A stretch of 64,000 nucleotides of DNA, from contig CAKOXT010000002.1 of NCBI GenBank assembly GCA_934130285.1, positions 248,001-312,000 on the forward strand. The letters run 5' to 3'. The notes under the pieces are model-generated. The model did not search any database. It saw only the letters and a program-made list of their open reading frames with translations, and was not told the DNA's origin. Positions 32,541 to 41,834 of the stretch are shown here, piece by piece (the first letter of the stretch is position 1; each line of letters begins with the position of its first letter). The position numbers were made by a program, and so were the translations under genes. The stretch comes from an uncultured Clostridia bacterium (lineage in GTDB: Bacteria > Bacillota > Clostridia > TANB77 > CAG-508).

Positions 32541-32585
32541 CCAAATTTTACACACGAGTTTTTTCAGAAATTTGGTGCAATGAAA
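32541..32585. repeat. Hairpin-forming intergenic element related to the one at 17592-17664
   Basis: CCAAATTT (about 32541-32548) pairs with AAATTTGG (about 32568-32575). Between and around the arms are AAATTTT-A-CACACGA and TTTTTTCAG-AAATTTGGT-GCAATG, which closely follow the second element. The 17.6-kb copy has about 25 extra bases in the middle. Confidence 0.5.
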
Positions 32586-32597
32586 CGGCTTTTATTC

Positions 32598-32626
32598 TTG
32601 TTATAATATGTTTTTTTTGATATACT
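32598..32626 (+). promoter_or_regulatory. Promoter of priA
   Basis: TTGTTA (32598-32603), 17 bases, TATACT (32621-32626). An overlapping TATAAT at 32602-32607 is an alternative -10. Confidence 0.5.
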
Positions 32627-32648
32627 TACACAGTAAAAAGGAGACAAT

Positions 32649-34877
32649 ATGTTTGCTGCAATTTTAATTAATACAAATGCGAAAGAATTGAATAGAGTGT
32701 TTGATTATGAGGTTCCTAAGAACATGGAAAATGATATTAGAATAGGAGCTAGAGTTTTTGTGCCATTTGGTAAAGGAAAGAATTTATCAGAGGGATATGT
32801 GGTTGAATTGAAAGATAAGTCTGAGTTTGCTTGCAAAGAAATTGCTAGTATTGAAGATTTACTTTTATCAGAAAGCAATATAGAACTTGCTAAATTGATG
32901 GCCCAGAAATATTTTTGCAATGTTTCGGATTGCATTAAATTGATGTTGCCACCAGGTTTAGCTACTAAGAATTTAGATAAGAGAATTAAAGAAAAAACAG
33001 TTAGATTTGTATATTTAAATAAAGAGATTGATGAAATAAAAGAAGATATAGAGAACAATTTAAAAAGTGACAAGCATAAGAGATTATTGGAATTTTTAAC
33101 AAAAAATAATGGAGTGGAGATTTCAGAATTAGAAAATCTTACAGAAGTAAGTAAGTCAATTATGAAAACGCTAGAGAAAAATGGATATATTAAAATTGTT
33201 GAAGAACAAGTAGATAGAAATCCATTCGTTCATAAGAATATTGCTAGGGATGAGAAATTAGAGTTAAATGACGAACAGCAATCTGTGTATGATCAAATAG
33301 AATTTATGGTTGATAACGAAGAGTTTGCTGAATTTTTGTTAAAAGGAATAACTGGTTCTGGAAAGACAGAGGTTTATTTACAAATTATTGAAAGAGTTAT
33401 TGAAAATGGAAAGGTTGCTATGATTTTAGTTCCAGAAATTTCGCTTACGCCTCAAATTGTTGATAGATTTCTTGCTAGATTTGGAAATTGTATTGCAGTA
33501 TTACATAGTAAATTATCTGATGGTGAAAGATTTGATGAGTGGAATAAGATTAGAAGAGGTGAAGCCAAAATTGTTATAGGAGCCAGATCTGCTATTTTCG
33601 CACCTATAAAAAATATAGGAATAATAATAATTGATGAAGCTCATGATAATTCTTATAAATCTGATATGACGCCAAGATATAATGCTAAAGATTTGGCTAG
33701 ATTTATTGCAAAGCAGAATAATATACCATTGATACTTGGAACGGCAACTCCAGATGTTTGTGATTATTATAAAGCATTGAATCATGATAAAGAGTTAGTT
33801 GAACTGACTAAAAGAGCCAATAATGCAAGTATGCCTGATATTGAGATTGTAGATATGAGGCAAGAATTGGCTAATGGAAATAGATCTATGTTTAGTCAAA
33901 GTTTGCAAGAGAAAATTGCAGAGAACTTGGCAAAGAAAAAACAAACGATTCTTTTTATAAATAGAAGAGGTTATTCAACTTTTATAATGTGTAGAGATTG
34001 TGGATATGTTGTGAAATGTCCGAATTGTAATATTGCATTAACATATCATAGCTTTGGAAATAGACTGAAATGTCATTATTGTGGACATGAAGAACCTGTT
34101 GTTAAAATTTGTCCAGACTGTGGTAGTTCAAAAATTAAATATTTTGGAACTGGTACTCAAAAGATTGAACATGAGATTTCTCAATTGTTTCCAAATGCAA
34201 CTACTATTAGAATGGACATTGATACTGTTAGTAAGAAGAATTCACATGAAAATATTTTGAATAAATTTAAAAATGAAAATATAGATATATTGATTGGAAC
34301 GCAGATGATTGTGAAGGGACATCATTTCCCTAATGTTACATTAGTAGGGGTAATTGCTGCTGATGGTACTTTGAATATTGGTGATTATAGAGCTGAAGAA
34401 CGTACTTTTCAAACAATTACGCAGGTTGCAGGTAGAGCAGGTAGAGAAAATGAAAAAGGAAATGTTGTAGTTCAAACTTATAATCCTGATAATTATGCTA
34501 TTGTTTGTAGCCAAAAGCAGGATTATGAAAAGTTTTATGATGGAGAGATCTTACTTAGAAAAAGGTTGAATTATCCGCCTTTCTGCGATATAATACTGAT
34601 TAGAATTCATGGAGAAAACTTGGAAAAAGTGAAAAAAGTGGCTAGTAAAATTTATGATGATTTGATAGAACAGAAAAATGAAAATCTATCAATCTATAAG
34701 CCAGTTCCTTCTCCAGTAGATAGAATTCAGAATGTTTATAGATGGAGAATTGTTATAAAAGGAAGACTTAATAAAAAGGCACTTGTGACAATTAATAATG
34801 TTATAAATAAATTTTACTTAGGTAAAAATAAAGATATTAATCTAATTGTTGATACTAACCCTAATAATATGATGTAA
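32649..34877 (+). CDS. priA: Primosomal protein N' (replication restart helicase PriA)
   Basis: PriA recognises stalled forks and reloads the replicative helicase. The N-terminal DNA-binding part (1 to about 200, starting FAAILINTNAKELNRVFDYEVP) is followed by SF2 motifs: TGSGKTE (235-241), DEAH (329-332), LGTATPD. Two zinc-binding clusters start at Cys448 (CRDCG, CPNCN, CHYCG, CPDCG), then come GTQMIVKGHHFPNVTLVG and QVAGRAGRE. At 742 residues it is complete. AAGGAG precedes the ATG. priA-def-fmt is a common Firmicutes order. Confidence 0.97.
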   Translation: MFAAILINTNAKELNRVFDYEVPKNMENDIRIGARVFVPFGKGKNLSEGYVVELKDKSEFACKEIASIEDLLLSESNIELAKLMAQKYFCNVSDCIKLMLPPGLATKNLDKRIKEKTVRFVYLNKEIDEIKEDIENNLKSDKHKRLLEFLTKNNGVEISELENLTEVSKSIMKTLEKNGYIKIVEEQVDRNPFVHKNIARDEKLELNDEQQSVYDQIEFMVDNEEFAEFLLKGITGSGKTEVYLQIIERVIENGKVAMILVPEISLTPQIVDRFLARFGNCIAVLHSKLSDGERFDEWNKIRRGEAKIVIGARSAIFAPIKNIGIIIIDEAHDNSYKSDMTPRYNAKDLARFIAKQNNIPLILGTATPDVCDYYKALNHDKELVELTKRANNASMPDIEIVDMRQELANGNRSMFSQSLQEKIAENLAKKKQTILFINRRGYSTFIMCRDCGYVVKCPNCNIALTYHSFGNRLKCHYCGHEEPVVKICPDCGSSKIKYFGTGTQKIEHEISQLFPNATTIRMDIDTVSKKNSHENILNKFKNENIDILIGTQMIVKGHHFPNVTLVGVIAADGTLNIGDYRAEERTFQTITQVAGRAGRENEKGNVVVQTYNPDNYAIVCSQKQDYEKFYDGEILLRKRLNYPPFCDIILIRIHGENLEKVKKVASKIYDDLIEQKNENLSIYKPVPSPVDRIQNVYRWRIVIKGRLNKKALVTINNVINKFYLGKNKDINLIVDTNPNNMM

Positions 34878-34979
34878 AAGTATTAAAGATGCATTTATAG
34901 TTTGAATGTGATATGAATTTGAATTTTAATGTGTTAGAAAAATAAGGTTAGAAAATTTAGAAAGGGATGAATTATTTAA

Positions 34980-35462
34980 ATGGCAATACGTAATTTAAGA
35001 TATGAAGGAGACGAAATTTTAAGAAAAAAATCAAGAGAAATTGAAGTAATCGATGACAGAATTAAGGAATTAGCTGAAGATATGTTTGATACAATGCATA
35101 AATATGATGGGTTAGGTTTAGCAGGTGTACAAGTTGGAATTTTAAAGAGAATAATTGTTATTGATTTATATGATGATGTTTCAAAATTTTGCTTGATAAA
35201 TCCTGAGATTGTAGAAAAATCAGAAGAAACTGTTGAACTTGAAGAAGGTTGCTTAAGTTATCCAAATCAATTTGGAAAGGTAGTTAGGTCAACAAAAGTT
35301 AAGGTAAAAGCATTAGATTTGGATGGCAAAAAGGTTACTTTAGAAGCTGAAGGACTTTTAGCACAAGCACTTCAACACGAGATTGATCATTTGAATGGTG
35401 AAGTATTTAAAGATAAAATTTTACCAGGAACATTTGAAATAATTACTCCACAAGAAAATTAG
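34980..35462 (+). CDS. def: Peptide deformylase
   Basis: Def removes the formyl group from nascent proteins using Fe2+ or a related metal. The three family motifs are GLGLAGVQVG (about residues 43-52; Gly in place of the usual second Ala), EGCLSYP, and QHEIDHLNG with the two metal-binding histidines and catalytic Glu. The 160-residue length is typical of the short Gram-positive type. GAAAGGGATG ahead of the ATG is an adequate site. The partner gene fmt follows 32 bases later. Confidence 0.96.
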   Translation: MAIRNLRYEGDEILRKKSREIEVIDDRIKELAEDMFDTMHKYDGLGLAGVQVGILKRIIVIDLYDDVSKFCLINPEIVEKSEETVELEEGCLSYPNQFGKVVRSTKVKVKALDLDGKKVTLEAEGLLAQALQHEIDHLNGEVFKDKILPGTFEIITPQEN

Positions 35463-35494
35463 AAGAAATATAGTTTTGTAATTAGGAGGAATAG

Positions 35495-36430
35495 ATGAAA
35501 ATTGTTTTTATGGGAACACCAGATTTTGCTAGAGATTCATTGAAAGCTGTAGTTGAAGCTGGTCATGATGTAAAATTAGTTGTTACAAATCCTGATAAAC
35601 CAAAGGGAAGAGGAATGAAGATGATTCCTTCAGAAGTTAAAGAATATGCTTTGGAAAAAGGATTGAATATTGAGCAACCATTAAAAGTTAGAAATAATCC
35701 AGAGTTTGTTGAAAAATTGAAGAATATAAATCCAGATGTTATATGTGTTGTAGCTTATGGAAAAATAATTCCAAAAGAAATTTTGGATATTCCAAGATTA
35801 GGTTGTATAAATGTACATGGTTCATTACTTCCAAAATATAGAGGGGCTGCGCCAATTCAATGGGCTGTTTTAAATGGAGATAAAGAGACTGGTGTTACAA
35901 CAATGTTTATGGATGAAGGTATGGATACTGGAGATATGATTGAAAAAGAAGTTGTTAAAATTGGTGATAATGAAACAACTGGTGAACTTTGGGATAGATT
36001 ATCAATAGTTGGTGCTAATTTATTAGTTAAAACATTGAAGCTGTTGGAAAATGGTGAAGCCACAAGGAAGAAACAACCTGAAGAGTTTACTGTTGCTCCA
36101 ATGTTGAAAAAAGAAATTGCTAAAATTGATTGGGAAAATTATTCATCAAAGAAAATTAAAGATTTAGCTAGAGGTTTGAATCCTTTTATGGGGGCTTTTT
36201 CATATTTGAATGATAAAAAGATAAAAATCTGGAAAGTTGAAATTGTTGAAAATAAATATGATGTAGATCCTGGAACTGTTGTGGTTTCTGATAGTAAAAA
36301 TGGATTGGTAATTTCAACAATAGATGGAGCTGTATCTGTTTTAGATATACAAGGAGAAAATGCTCGTAGAATGGGCATTTCAGATTACTTAAGAGGAAAT
36401 AATATTTTGGTAGGTGAGAAATTTAAATAA
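35495..36430 (+). CDS. fmt: Methionyl-tRNA formyltransferase
   Basis: Fmt formylates initiator Met-tRNA with 10-formyl-tetrahydrofolate; fhs at 40120 supplies that folate form. The start MKIVFMGTPDFA, the NVHGSLLPKYRGAAPIQWA core (about residues 108-126, with catalytic Asn and His) and MDEGMDTGD are diagnostic. The C-terminal beta-barrel domain (about 205-311) is present. AGGAGG precedes the ATG. rsmB, often next, is absent; an Asp23 operon with its own promoter begins instead. Confidence 0.97.
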   Translation: MKIVFMGTPDFARDSLKAVVEAGHDVKLVVTNPDKPKGRGMKMIPSEVKEYALEKGLNIEQPLKVRNNPEFVEKLKNINPDVICVVAYGKIIPKEILDIPRLGCINVHGSLLPKYRGAAPIQWAVLNGDKETGVTTMFMDEGMDTGDMIEKEVVKIGDNETTGELWDRLSIVGANLLVKTLKLLENGEATRKKQPEEFTVAPMLKKEIAKIDWENYSSKKIKDLARGLNPFMGAFSYLNDKKIKIWKVEIVENKYDVDPGTVVVSDSKNGLVISTIDGAVSVLDIQGENARRMGISDYLRGNNILVGEKFK

Positions 36431-36433
36431 AGG

Positions 36434-36462
36434 TTGTAAAACTTTATTTAAATTGATATACT
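36434..36462 (+). promoter_or_regulatory. Promoter of the asp23-nusB-xse operon
   Basis: TTGTAA (36434-36439), 17 bases, TATACT (36457-36462), just after the fmt stop. Confidence 0.65.
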
Positions 36463-36488
36463 ATTAGAAGATTAAGGAGGATTTGCAA

Positions 36489-36872
36489 ATGGATGAAGAA
36501 AAAGAGTTAACAGAGGTTAATGTTGAAAATTCAGAAGGTGAAGGTATTCGTATTGCAAATGATGTAATTGCGGCAATTGCTAATAAAGCTGCATCAGAAG
36601 TACCAGGAGTTTTTAGTATGTCTGGTGGAATTTCAGATGTTTTTGGAAAAAAGATGTCAAAAGGAATTAAAGTTGATGCAGGAGAAAAAAGTACAAAAAT
36701 AGATGTTAATATTATAGTTGAATATGGAGTTAGAATTCCGGATATTGCATTTGAAATTCAAAATAGAGTAAAAAAAGCTGTAGAATCAATGACAGGACTT
36801 GAAGTTTTAGAAGTTAATGTACATGTTCAAGGAGTTAATTTACCAGAAGAAAATAATAATGAAAATGCTTAA
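36489..36872 (+). CDS. asp23: Asp23/Gls24 family envelope stress protein
   Basis: Asp23-family proteins are abundant, membrane-associated and linked to envelope stress; they bind the anchor AmaP. The family pattern IRIANDVIAAIANKAASEVPGVFSMSGG is at about residues 16-43, followed by GIKVD and VNIIVEYGVRIPDIAFEIQNRVKKAVESMTGL (given here only as a region, about 80-111). An acidic tail ends the 127-residue protein. The start is ATG 36489, seven bases after AAGGAGG; a TTG at 36483 abuts the site. The next gene is the AmaP-like anchor. Confidence 0.93.
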   Translation: MDEEKELTEVNVENSEGEGIRIANDVIAAIANKAASEVPGVFSMSGGISDVFGKKMSKGIKVDAGEKSTKIDVNIIVEYGVRIPDIAFEIQNRVKKAVESMTGLEVLEVNVHVQGVNLPEENNNENA

Positions 36873-36938
36873 TAGAGATTAATTGTTATTATGAATGATG
36901 AAAAAAGAATTTCTGTGAGATAGAAAGGAATGGTAAAA

Positions 36939-37481
36939 ATGAAATTAGTTGAAAGATTTAGTATGATAGTTTTTTCACTTATAGTATTGGTATTATCTAT
37001 ATTTACAATTTTAGTAAGTGTTGATTTAGTAAGTGTTGATGTATTTGAAAATATTTTTGGATATTTTTCTGAAAATATTGTAGTGACTGTATGTATATGT
37101 ATATTAATGGCGTTATGGTCAATTGCTAATATATTTTTTAGAAATGGTTCAAGAAATGAAAATGCTAATGGTGTTTTAATGGAAAATGCCAATGGTTCAT
37201 TACTTATTACAAAGGATTCAATATCAAATTTAGTTGAGTCTGTATTAAGAAAAAATCAAGATATAAAAGAAGCAAATGTTAAAATTGAAATAGATGAGAA
37301 CAAAGATGTTATAATAAATATCATTGCTGTTATAAAAGATAATATTGTAATAAAAGATACATCAGCTAGATTGCAAGAAAGTATTAAAATGGCTATAAAG
37401 AAAGCTACTGATCTTGATGTTAGTAATGTTAATATAAAAATAAAAAGTGTAGAGCAAGAAAAGAAAACAGCGCTACAATAA
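36939..37481 (+). CDS. amaP: Alkaline shock response membrane anchor protein AmaP-like
   Basis: AmaP anchors Asp23 to the membrane. Two N-terminal membrane helices (about 8-28 and 44-66) form a hairpin, followed by a cytoplasmic domain with alternating strands (LLITKDSISNLVESVLRK, ANVKIEIDENKDVIINIIAVIKD region). The 180-residue length and position directly after asp23 match. The start at 36939 is spaced ten bases from AAAGG; the ATG at 36930 nearly touches it. A DUF2273-like gene follows, completing the usual three-gene unit. Confidence 0.87.
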   Translation: MKLVERFSMIVFSLIVLVLSIFTILVSVDLVSVDVFENIFGYFSENIVVTVCICILMALWSIANIFFRNGSRNENANGVLMENANGSLLITKDSISNLVESVLRKNQDIKEANVKIEIDENKDVIINIIAVIKDNIVIKDTSARLQESIKMAIKKATDLDVSNVNIKIKSVEQEKKTALQ

Positions 37482-37493
37482 AGGAGAGATTTT

Positions 37494-37697
37494 ATGGAAA
37501 AATTTCTACAATTTGTAATGAATAATAAATATCCAATTATAGGATGCCTTATAGCTGTAATTATTATAGCTACAGGAATCTATAAATTGATAATTCCTAT
37601 TGCATTAATTGTTTTTGGAATTTATGCTGGAATCTATTTTCAGAGAAATAAAGAAGAAGTAAAAGAAAAAATAAAAAATTTAATAGATAGATTATAA
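37494..37697 (+). CDS. DUF2273-like small membrane protein
   Basis: The 67-residue protein has a short amphipathic start, two closely spaced membrane helices (about 13-29 and 32-49) and a charged lysine/glutamate tail. This is the DUF2273 layout, and members routinely sit beside asp23 and amaP genes. Its function is unknown but presumably linked to the envelope-stress complex. AAGGAGAG precedes the ATG, and nusB follows after a gap of 11 bases. Confidence 0.82.
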   Translation: MEKFLQFVMNNKYPIIGCLIAVIIIATGIYKLIIPIALIVFGIYAGIYFQRNKEEVKEKIKNLIDRL

Positions 37698-37708
37698 AGG
37701 AGAGTATG

Positions 37709-38107
37709 ATGAATAGGTCTGCAATGAGAGAACTTGCTTTTAAAGCAATGTATGGGATGGAAGTTCAAAAGGAACATACAAATGAACAATTAGATTTGTT
37801 TTTAGAGGATAATGAAATAAATGAATCTGATGCAATAGAATACATAAAATCAGTTTTCAATGGTATTGAAACTAATAAAGAAGAAATTTTAAAAATGATT
37901 TCTGATAATTTAAAAAGAGATTGGACTATTGAAAGAATTTCAAAAGTTAATTTAGCAATATTAGAAATTGCTATTTTTGAAATTAAGTATAATGAATTAC
38001 CATTCAAGATTGTAATAAATGAAGCTGTTGAAATAGCAAAAAAATACGGTGACGAGGCTGCTCCTCTTTTTGTTAATGGAGTTCTTGCGAGTATAGTTAA
38101 TAATTAG
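37709..38107 (+). CDS. nusB: Transcription antitermination factor NusB
   Basis: NusB with S10 (NusE) binds boxA RNA to promote rRNA antitermination. The all-helical 132-residue protein starts MNRSAMRELAFKAMYGMEV and has the typical WTIERISKVNLAILEIAIFEI and INEAVEIAKKYGDEAAPLFVNGVLASI (quoted as separate regions). The second of two adjacent ATGs has better spacing to AAGGAG. It sits between the Asp23 unit and the exonuclease VII genes, an order seen in many Clostridia. Confidence 0.95.
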   Translation: MNRSAMRELAFKAMYGMEVQKEHTNEQLDLFLEDNEINESDAIEYIKSVFNGIETNKEEILKMISDNLKRDWTIERISKVNLAILEIAIFEIKYNELPFKIVINEAVEIAKKYGDEAAPLFVNGVLASIVNN

Positions 38108-38113
38108 TAGATT

Positions 38114-38166
38114 AAAAAAAATTATATTTAAAATTGCCTTAAGCTTTTTTGAATATAATTTTTTTT
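38114..38166 (+). terminator. Possible AT-only hairpin terminator or attenuator between nusB and xseA
   Basis: AAAAAAATTATATT (38114-38127) can pair with AATATAATTTTTTT (38152-38165) around a 24-base loop, ending in T. The stem has no G-C pairs, so it would be weak and may only partly reduce read-through. Confidence 0.35.
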
Positions 38167-38192
38167 GAAATATGTAGGAAAGGTTTAAAAAT

Positions 38193-39380
38193 ATGAAGAT
38201 TGAACCAATATCTGTTTCAGATTTAAATAGATATATGAAAGACAAGGTAGCAGATGATGAATATTTGAAAAGTGTTTTTGTTAGAGGTGAGATTTCTAAT
38301 TTTAAGCATCATTATACGGGACATATGTATTTTACTTTAAAGGATGAAAATTCTCTTATTAAGTGTATTATGTTTAAATCATCAACTCTTACTTTGAATT
38401 TTGTTCCTAAAGATGGAATGAAAGTTAATGTTCTTGGAAGTGTTGCTGTCTTTGAGAGAGATGGAGTATACCAAATTTATTGCAAAGCGATGCAAGAAGA
38501 TGGTGTGGGTGATTTATATGCTAAATTTAAAGAACTTAAAGATAAGCTTGAAAAAGAAGGATTATTTGATGCAGAACATAAGAAAAAGATTCCTATGATG
38601 CCAAAGGTAATAGGAGTTCTTACGTCTAATACAGGTGCTGTTATAAGGGATATTATAAATGTTTCTACAAGAAGAAATCCTAATTGTTATATTAGATTAT
38701 ATCCAGTTCCTGTTCAGGGACCTGGTGCTGCTGAAAAAATAGTTGATGCAATTAGATTTATGAATGAACATAAGCTTGCTGACGTTTTGATTGTTGCAAG
38801 AGGTGGTGGATCACTTGAGGATTTGTGGCCGTTCAATGAAGAAATAGTTGCTCAAGCAATTTACGATTCAGAATTACCAGTTATTTCGGCAGTTGGGCAT
38901 GAAACAGATTTTACTATTGCAGATTTTGTGGCTGACCTAAGAGCACCGACACCATCAGCTGCAGCAGAATTGGCAGTTACAGATATATTTGATTTGCAAG
39001 ATAGAATTAATTTATATCAAAGAAGATTACAGTTATTGCTTAGAAAAAAAGTTGAAGTGCTGAGATTAAGATATGATAAATGTATGAAATCAAGATGTTT
39101 TACTGAGCCATCATATTTGTTTCAAGATAGATATTTGAAAATAGATAGTTTTGTTAAAAACTTAGAAAAAGCTATTAATTTGAAAATGAAAGATTATAAA
39201 TTACAAACAGTTGAAAAAATCACTAAGCTTGATGCAATGAGTCCATTAAAGACTTTAGCTAGAGGGTATACTGTAGTTGAAAAAGAGGATAAGTTAGTTA
39301 AGTCAGTTAAGGATTTGAAAAAAGATGATATAATTAATGTCAGATTAAATGACGGAAAAATTGATGCAAAGATTATTTAA
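38193..39380 (+). CDS. xseA: Exodeoxyribonuclease VII large subunit
   Basis: ExoVII degrades single-stranded DNA from both ends. The N-terminal OB domain (about 1-105; VFVRGEISNFKHHYTGHMYFTLKDE) is followed by the catalytic domain with VIGVLTSNTGAVIRDI, RGGGSLEDLWPFNEE (about residues 204-218) and AVGHETDFTIADFVADLRAPTPSAAAEL (region about 232-259). A coiled-coil C-terminus binds the small subunits and ends with the typical ARGYTVV. At 395 residues it is near the usual length. xseB follows 18 bases later. Confidence 0.97.
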   Translation: MKIEPISVSDLNRYMKDKVADDEYLKSVFVRGEISNFKHHYTGHMYFTLKDENSLIKCIMFKSSTLTLNFVPKDGMKVNVLGSVAVFERDGVYQIYCKAMQEDGVGDLYAKFKELKDKLEKEGLFDAEHKKKIPMMPKVIGVLTSNTGAVIRDIINVSTRRNPNCYIRLYPVPVQGPGAAEKIVDAIRFMNEHKLADVLIVARGGGSLEDLWPFNEEIVAQAIYDSELPVISAVGHETDFTIADFVADLRAPTPSAAAELAVTDIFDLQDRINLYQRRLQLLLRKKVEVLRLRYDKCMKSRCFTEPSYLFQDRYLKIDSFVKNLEKAINLKMKDYKLQTVEKITKLDAMSPLKTLARGYTVVEKEDKLVKSVKDLKKDDIINVRLNDGKIDAKII

Positions 39381-39398
39381 TTTAGAAAGGATTTAGAT

Positions 39399-39626
39399 AT
39401 GAAGGAAAAGCAAGATTTTGAGGAAATGTTAGATTCTTTAGAAGAGATAGTACAGTCTTTAGAAAAAGATAATTTGAAATTAGATGAATCAATAAAAAAA
39501 TTTGAAGATGGTATGAAAATTGCAAAGGCTTGTAATAAAGAAATTGAAGAGGCAGAGAAAAAAATAGCAATATTAATTAATGAGAATGGGGAAGTTAAAG
39601 AAGAGGATTTTGATCCTCAACAATAA
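39399..39626 (+). CDS. xseB: Exodeoxyribonuclease VII small subunit
   Basis: XseB forms helical arms that decorate the XseA coiled coil. The 75-residue protein has the core FEEMLDSLEEIVQSLEK and LDESIKKFEDGMKIAKAC that define the family, followed by an acidic tail ending FDPQQ. GAAAGGAT lies ahead of the ATG. It lies directly after xseA in the usual order. Confidence 0.94.
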   Translation: MKEKQDFEEMLDSLEEIVQSLEKDNLKLDESIKKFEDGMKIAKACNKEIEEAEKKIAILINENGEVKEEDFDPQQ

Positions 39627-39648
39627 CTTAAATACAGGAGAAAAATAA

Positions 39649-40089
39649 ATGAATAATATTTTTAATAATAAATTTTTATGTGTTCCTTTTTGTGTATGGC
39701 TTGCTATACAAATTGTGAAGTTCATAACTGATTGGATTGTAAATAAAAAACCAAATTTTAAAAGACTCGTTGGAGCTGGTGGAATGCCAAGTTCTCATTC
39801 AGCTGTTGTTGCTACTTTGACTACTTTAATTGGGCAAGAATATGGTGTAGAAAGTGGAATTTTTGCAATGTCTTGCGTTTTTTCTGCTATTGTAATGTAT
39901 GATGCTGCAGGTGTTAGAAGAGCTGCTGGAAAACAAGCAACTTTATTGAATAAGTTAGTTGAAAATGCAGCTAATTCAGGAATTGTTGTATCTGAGAAAT
40001 TAGTAGAAGTATTAGGACATACACCATTACAAGTACTAGTTGGAGCTATTATAGGTGTTTTAGTTGGTTTATTATATGGAATGTTTTAA
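39649..40089 (+). CDS. Divergent PAP2 family membrane protein (YuiD/DUF212)
   Basis: The 146-residue protein contains four membrane segments and the family motif GAGGMPSSHSAVV (about residues 43-55), resembling the PSGH phosphatase motif, plus MYDAAGVRRAAGKQA (about 84-98) with conserved Asp and Arg. A lipid-phosphatase role has been suggested for related proteins, but the exact substrate is not known. A moderate AGGAGAAA site precedes the ATG. It is in the same orientation and close to xseB and fhs, probably on one transcript. Confidence 0.88.
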   Translation: MNNIFNNKFLCVPFCVWLAIQIVKFITDWIVNKKPNFKRLVGAGGMPSSHSAVVATLTTLIGQEYGVESGIFAMSCVFSAIVMYDAAGVRRAAGKQATLLNKLVENAANSGIVVSEKLVEVLGHTPLQVLVGAIIGVLVGLLYGMF

Positions 40090-40119
40090 TAAAATATATG
40101 ATGAAAGATAGGTGTAAGT

Positions 40120-41781
40120 ATGAATGATATTGAGATAGCAAGAAGTGTTACTCCAAAAAAAATAACGGAGATTACTAATAAATTAGGTATATCTGATGAA
40201 TATGTTGAACAATATGGAAAATATAAAGCTAAGATATATGGTAAGTATATGAATGAATTGAATACAAAAGATGATGGAAAAGTTGTACTTGTTACTGCAA
40301 TAAATCCTACACCTTTAGGAGAAGGTAAAACAACTATTTCTATTGGTTTGGCTGACGCATTGAATAAATTAGGAAAGAAAACTATTTTGGCATTAAGAGA
40401 ACCTTCTTTAGGCCCTGTTTTTGGGATTAAGGGTGGTGCAACTGGTGGAGGATATGCTCAAGTAATTCCTATGGAAGACATTAATCTTCATTTTACTGGA
40501 GATATTCATGCTATTACTGCGGCAAACAATTTGCTAGCTGCAATGATTGATAATCATTTATATTTTGGAAATAAGTTAAATATAAAAAATATTACTTGGA
40601 AGAGATGTTTAGATATTAATGATAGAGCTTTGAGAAAAATTGAAATTGGTCTTTCAAATGAAAAGAGAATGGTTAGGAGAGAAGATGGTTTCGATATAAG
40701 TGTTGCTTCAGAAATTATGGCTATTTTCTGTTTAGCTAAAGATTTGGAAGATTTAAGAAGACGTTTAGGAAATATAATTATAGGTTATAACTATGATGAT
40801 GAACCTGTATTTGCAAGAGATTTAAAAGCAGAAGGTGCAATGACAGTTTTATTGAAAGATGCATTTAATCCTAATATTGTACAAACATTAGAAGGAAATC
40901 CTGCATTAATTCATGGTGGACCTTTTGCTAATATTGCTCATGGATGTAATAGTGTTGTGGCTACAAAAATGGCTATGAAGCTAGGAGAGTATGTTGTAAC
41001 AGAAGCTGGGTTTGGAGCTGACCTAGGAGCTGAGAAGTTTTTAGATATTAAATGTAGAAATACTGGAATTGTTCCTAGTTGTGTAGTTTGTGTTGCAACA
41101 ATTAAAGCATTAAAATATCATGGTGGACAAGCAATTTCTGATATTCAAAATGAAAATTTAGAATGTTTGGAAAATGGAATACATAATTTATTAAAACATG
41201 TGGATAATATTAAAAATAAATTTAAATTACCTGTTGTAGTTGCTGTAAATAGATATGTGCAAGATACAGATAATGAAATTAAATTATTAGAAGATAAACT
41301 TAATGAAGTTGGAATTAAGATGAGTTTAGCCGAGGTTTGGGCTAAAGGCTCAGAAGGTGCTATTGATTTAGCTAATAAAGTTTTAGAAGAATCTGAGAAT
41401 AAGAGTAATTTGGAATTTTCATATCAATTAAAGGAATCTATTGAAGAGAAAATAAGAGATGTTGCACAAAAAGTATATGGTGCAAAAGATGTTGAATTTT
41501 CTGAAGAGGCTTTGAATGAAATAAGAAGAATTGAGAAATTAGGATATAGTAATTATCCTGTGTGTATTGCGAAGACTCAATATTCTTTTTCAGATGATGC
41601 TAAAAATCTAGAATGTAAAGATGATTTTAATATTCATGTAAGAGAGATTATATTAAAAAATGGAGCTGAATTTATTGTTGCAATTACAGGAAAGATTTTT
41701 ACAATGCCTGGGTTGCCTGAAGTTCCATCTGCTGAGAATATAAATTTAGATGATTATGAAAATATTGTTGGATTATTTTAA
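40120..41781 (+). CDS. fhs: Formate-tetrahydrofolate ligase
   Basis: Fhs makes 10-formyl-tetrahydrofolate from formate, THF and ATP, feeding purine synthesis, formyl-Met-tRNA and, in acetogens, the methyl branch. The ATP-binding PTPLGEGKTT is at residues 63-72. Also visible are REPSLGPVFGIKGGATGGGY (about 96-115), TEAGFGADLGAEKF and IMTMPGLP-like FTMPGLPEVPSAENI near the end. The 553-residue length is standard. Other Wood-Ljungdahl genes are not in this window, so acetogenesis cannot be inferred. The ribosome binding site (GATAGGTG) is only moderate. Confidence 0.97.
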   Translation: MNDIEIARSVTPKKITEITNKLGISDEYVEQYGKYKAKIYGKYMNELNTKDDGKVVLVTAINPTPLGEGKTTISIGLADALNKLGKKTILALREPSLGPVFGIKGGATGGGYAQVIPMEDINLHFTGDIHAITAANNLLAAMIDNHLYFGNKLNIKNITWKRCLDINDRALRKIEIGLSNEKRMVRREDGFDISVASEIMAIFCLAKDLEDLRRRLGNIIIGYNYDDEPVFARDLKAEGAMTVLLKDAFNPNIVQTLEGNPALIHGGPFANIAHGCNSVVATKMAMKLGEYVVTEAGFGADLGAEKFLDIKCRNTGIVPSCVVCVATIKALKYHGGQAISDIQNENLECLENGIHNLLKHVDNIKNKFKLPVVVAVNRYVQDTDNEIKLLEDKLNEVGIKMSLAEVWAKGSEGAIDLANKVLEESENKSNLEFSYQLKESIEEKIRDVAQKVYGAKDVEFSEEALNEIRRIEKLGYSNYPVCIAKTQYSFSDDAKNLECKDDFNIHVREIILKNGAEFIVAITGKIFTMPGLPEVPSAENINLDDYENIVGLF

Positions 41782-41834
41782 ATAAAATGAATAAATTGAC
41801 TTTCTTAAGTAATACTATATTTAGGAGATATGGT

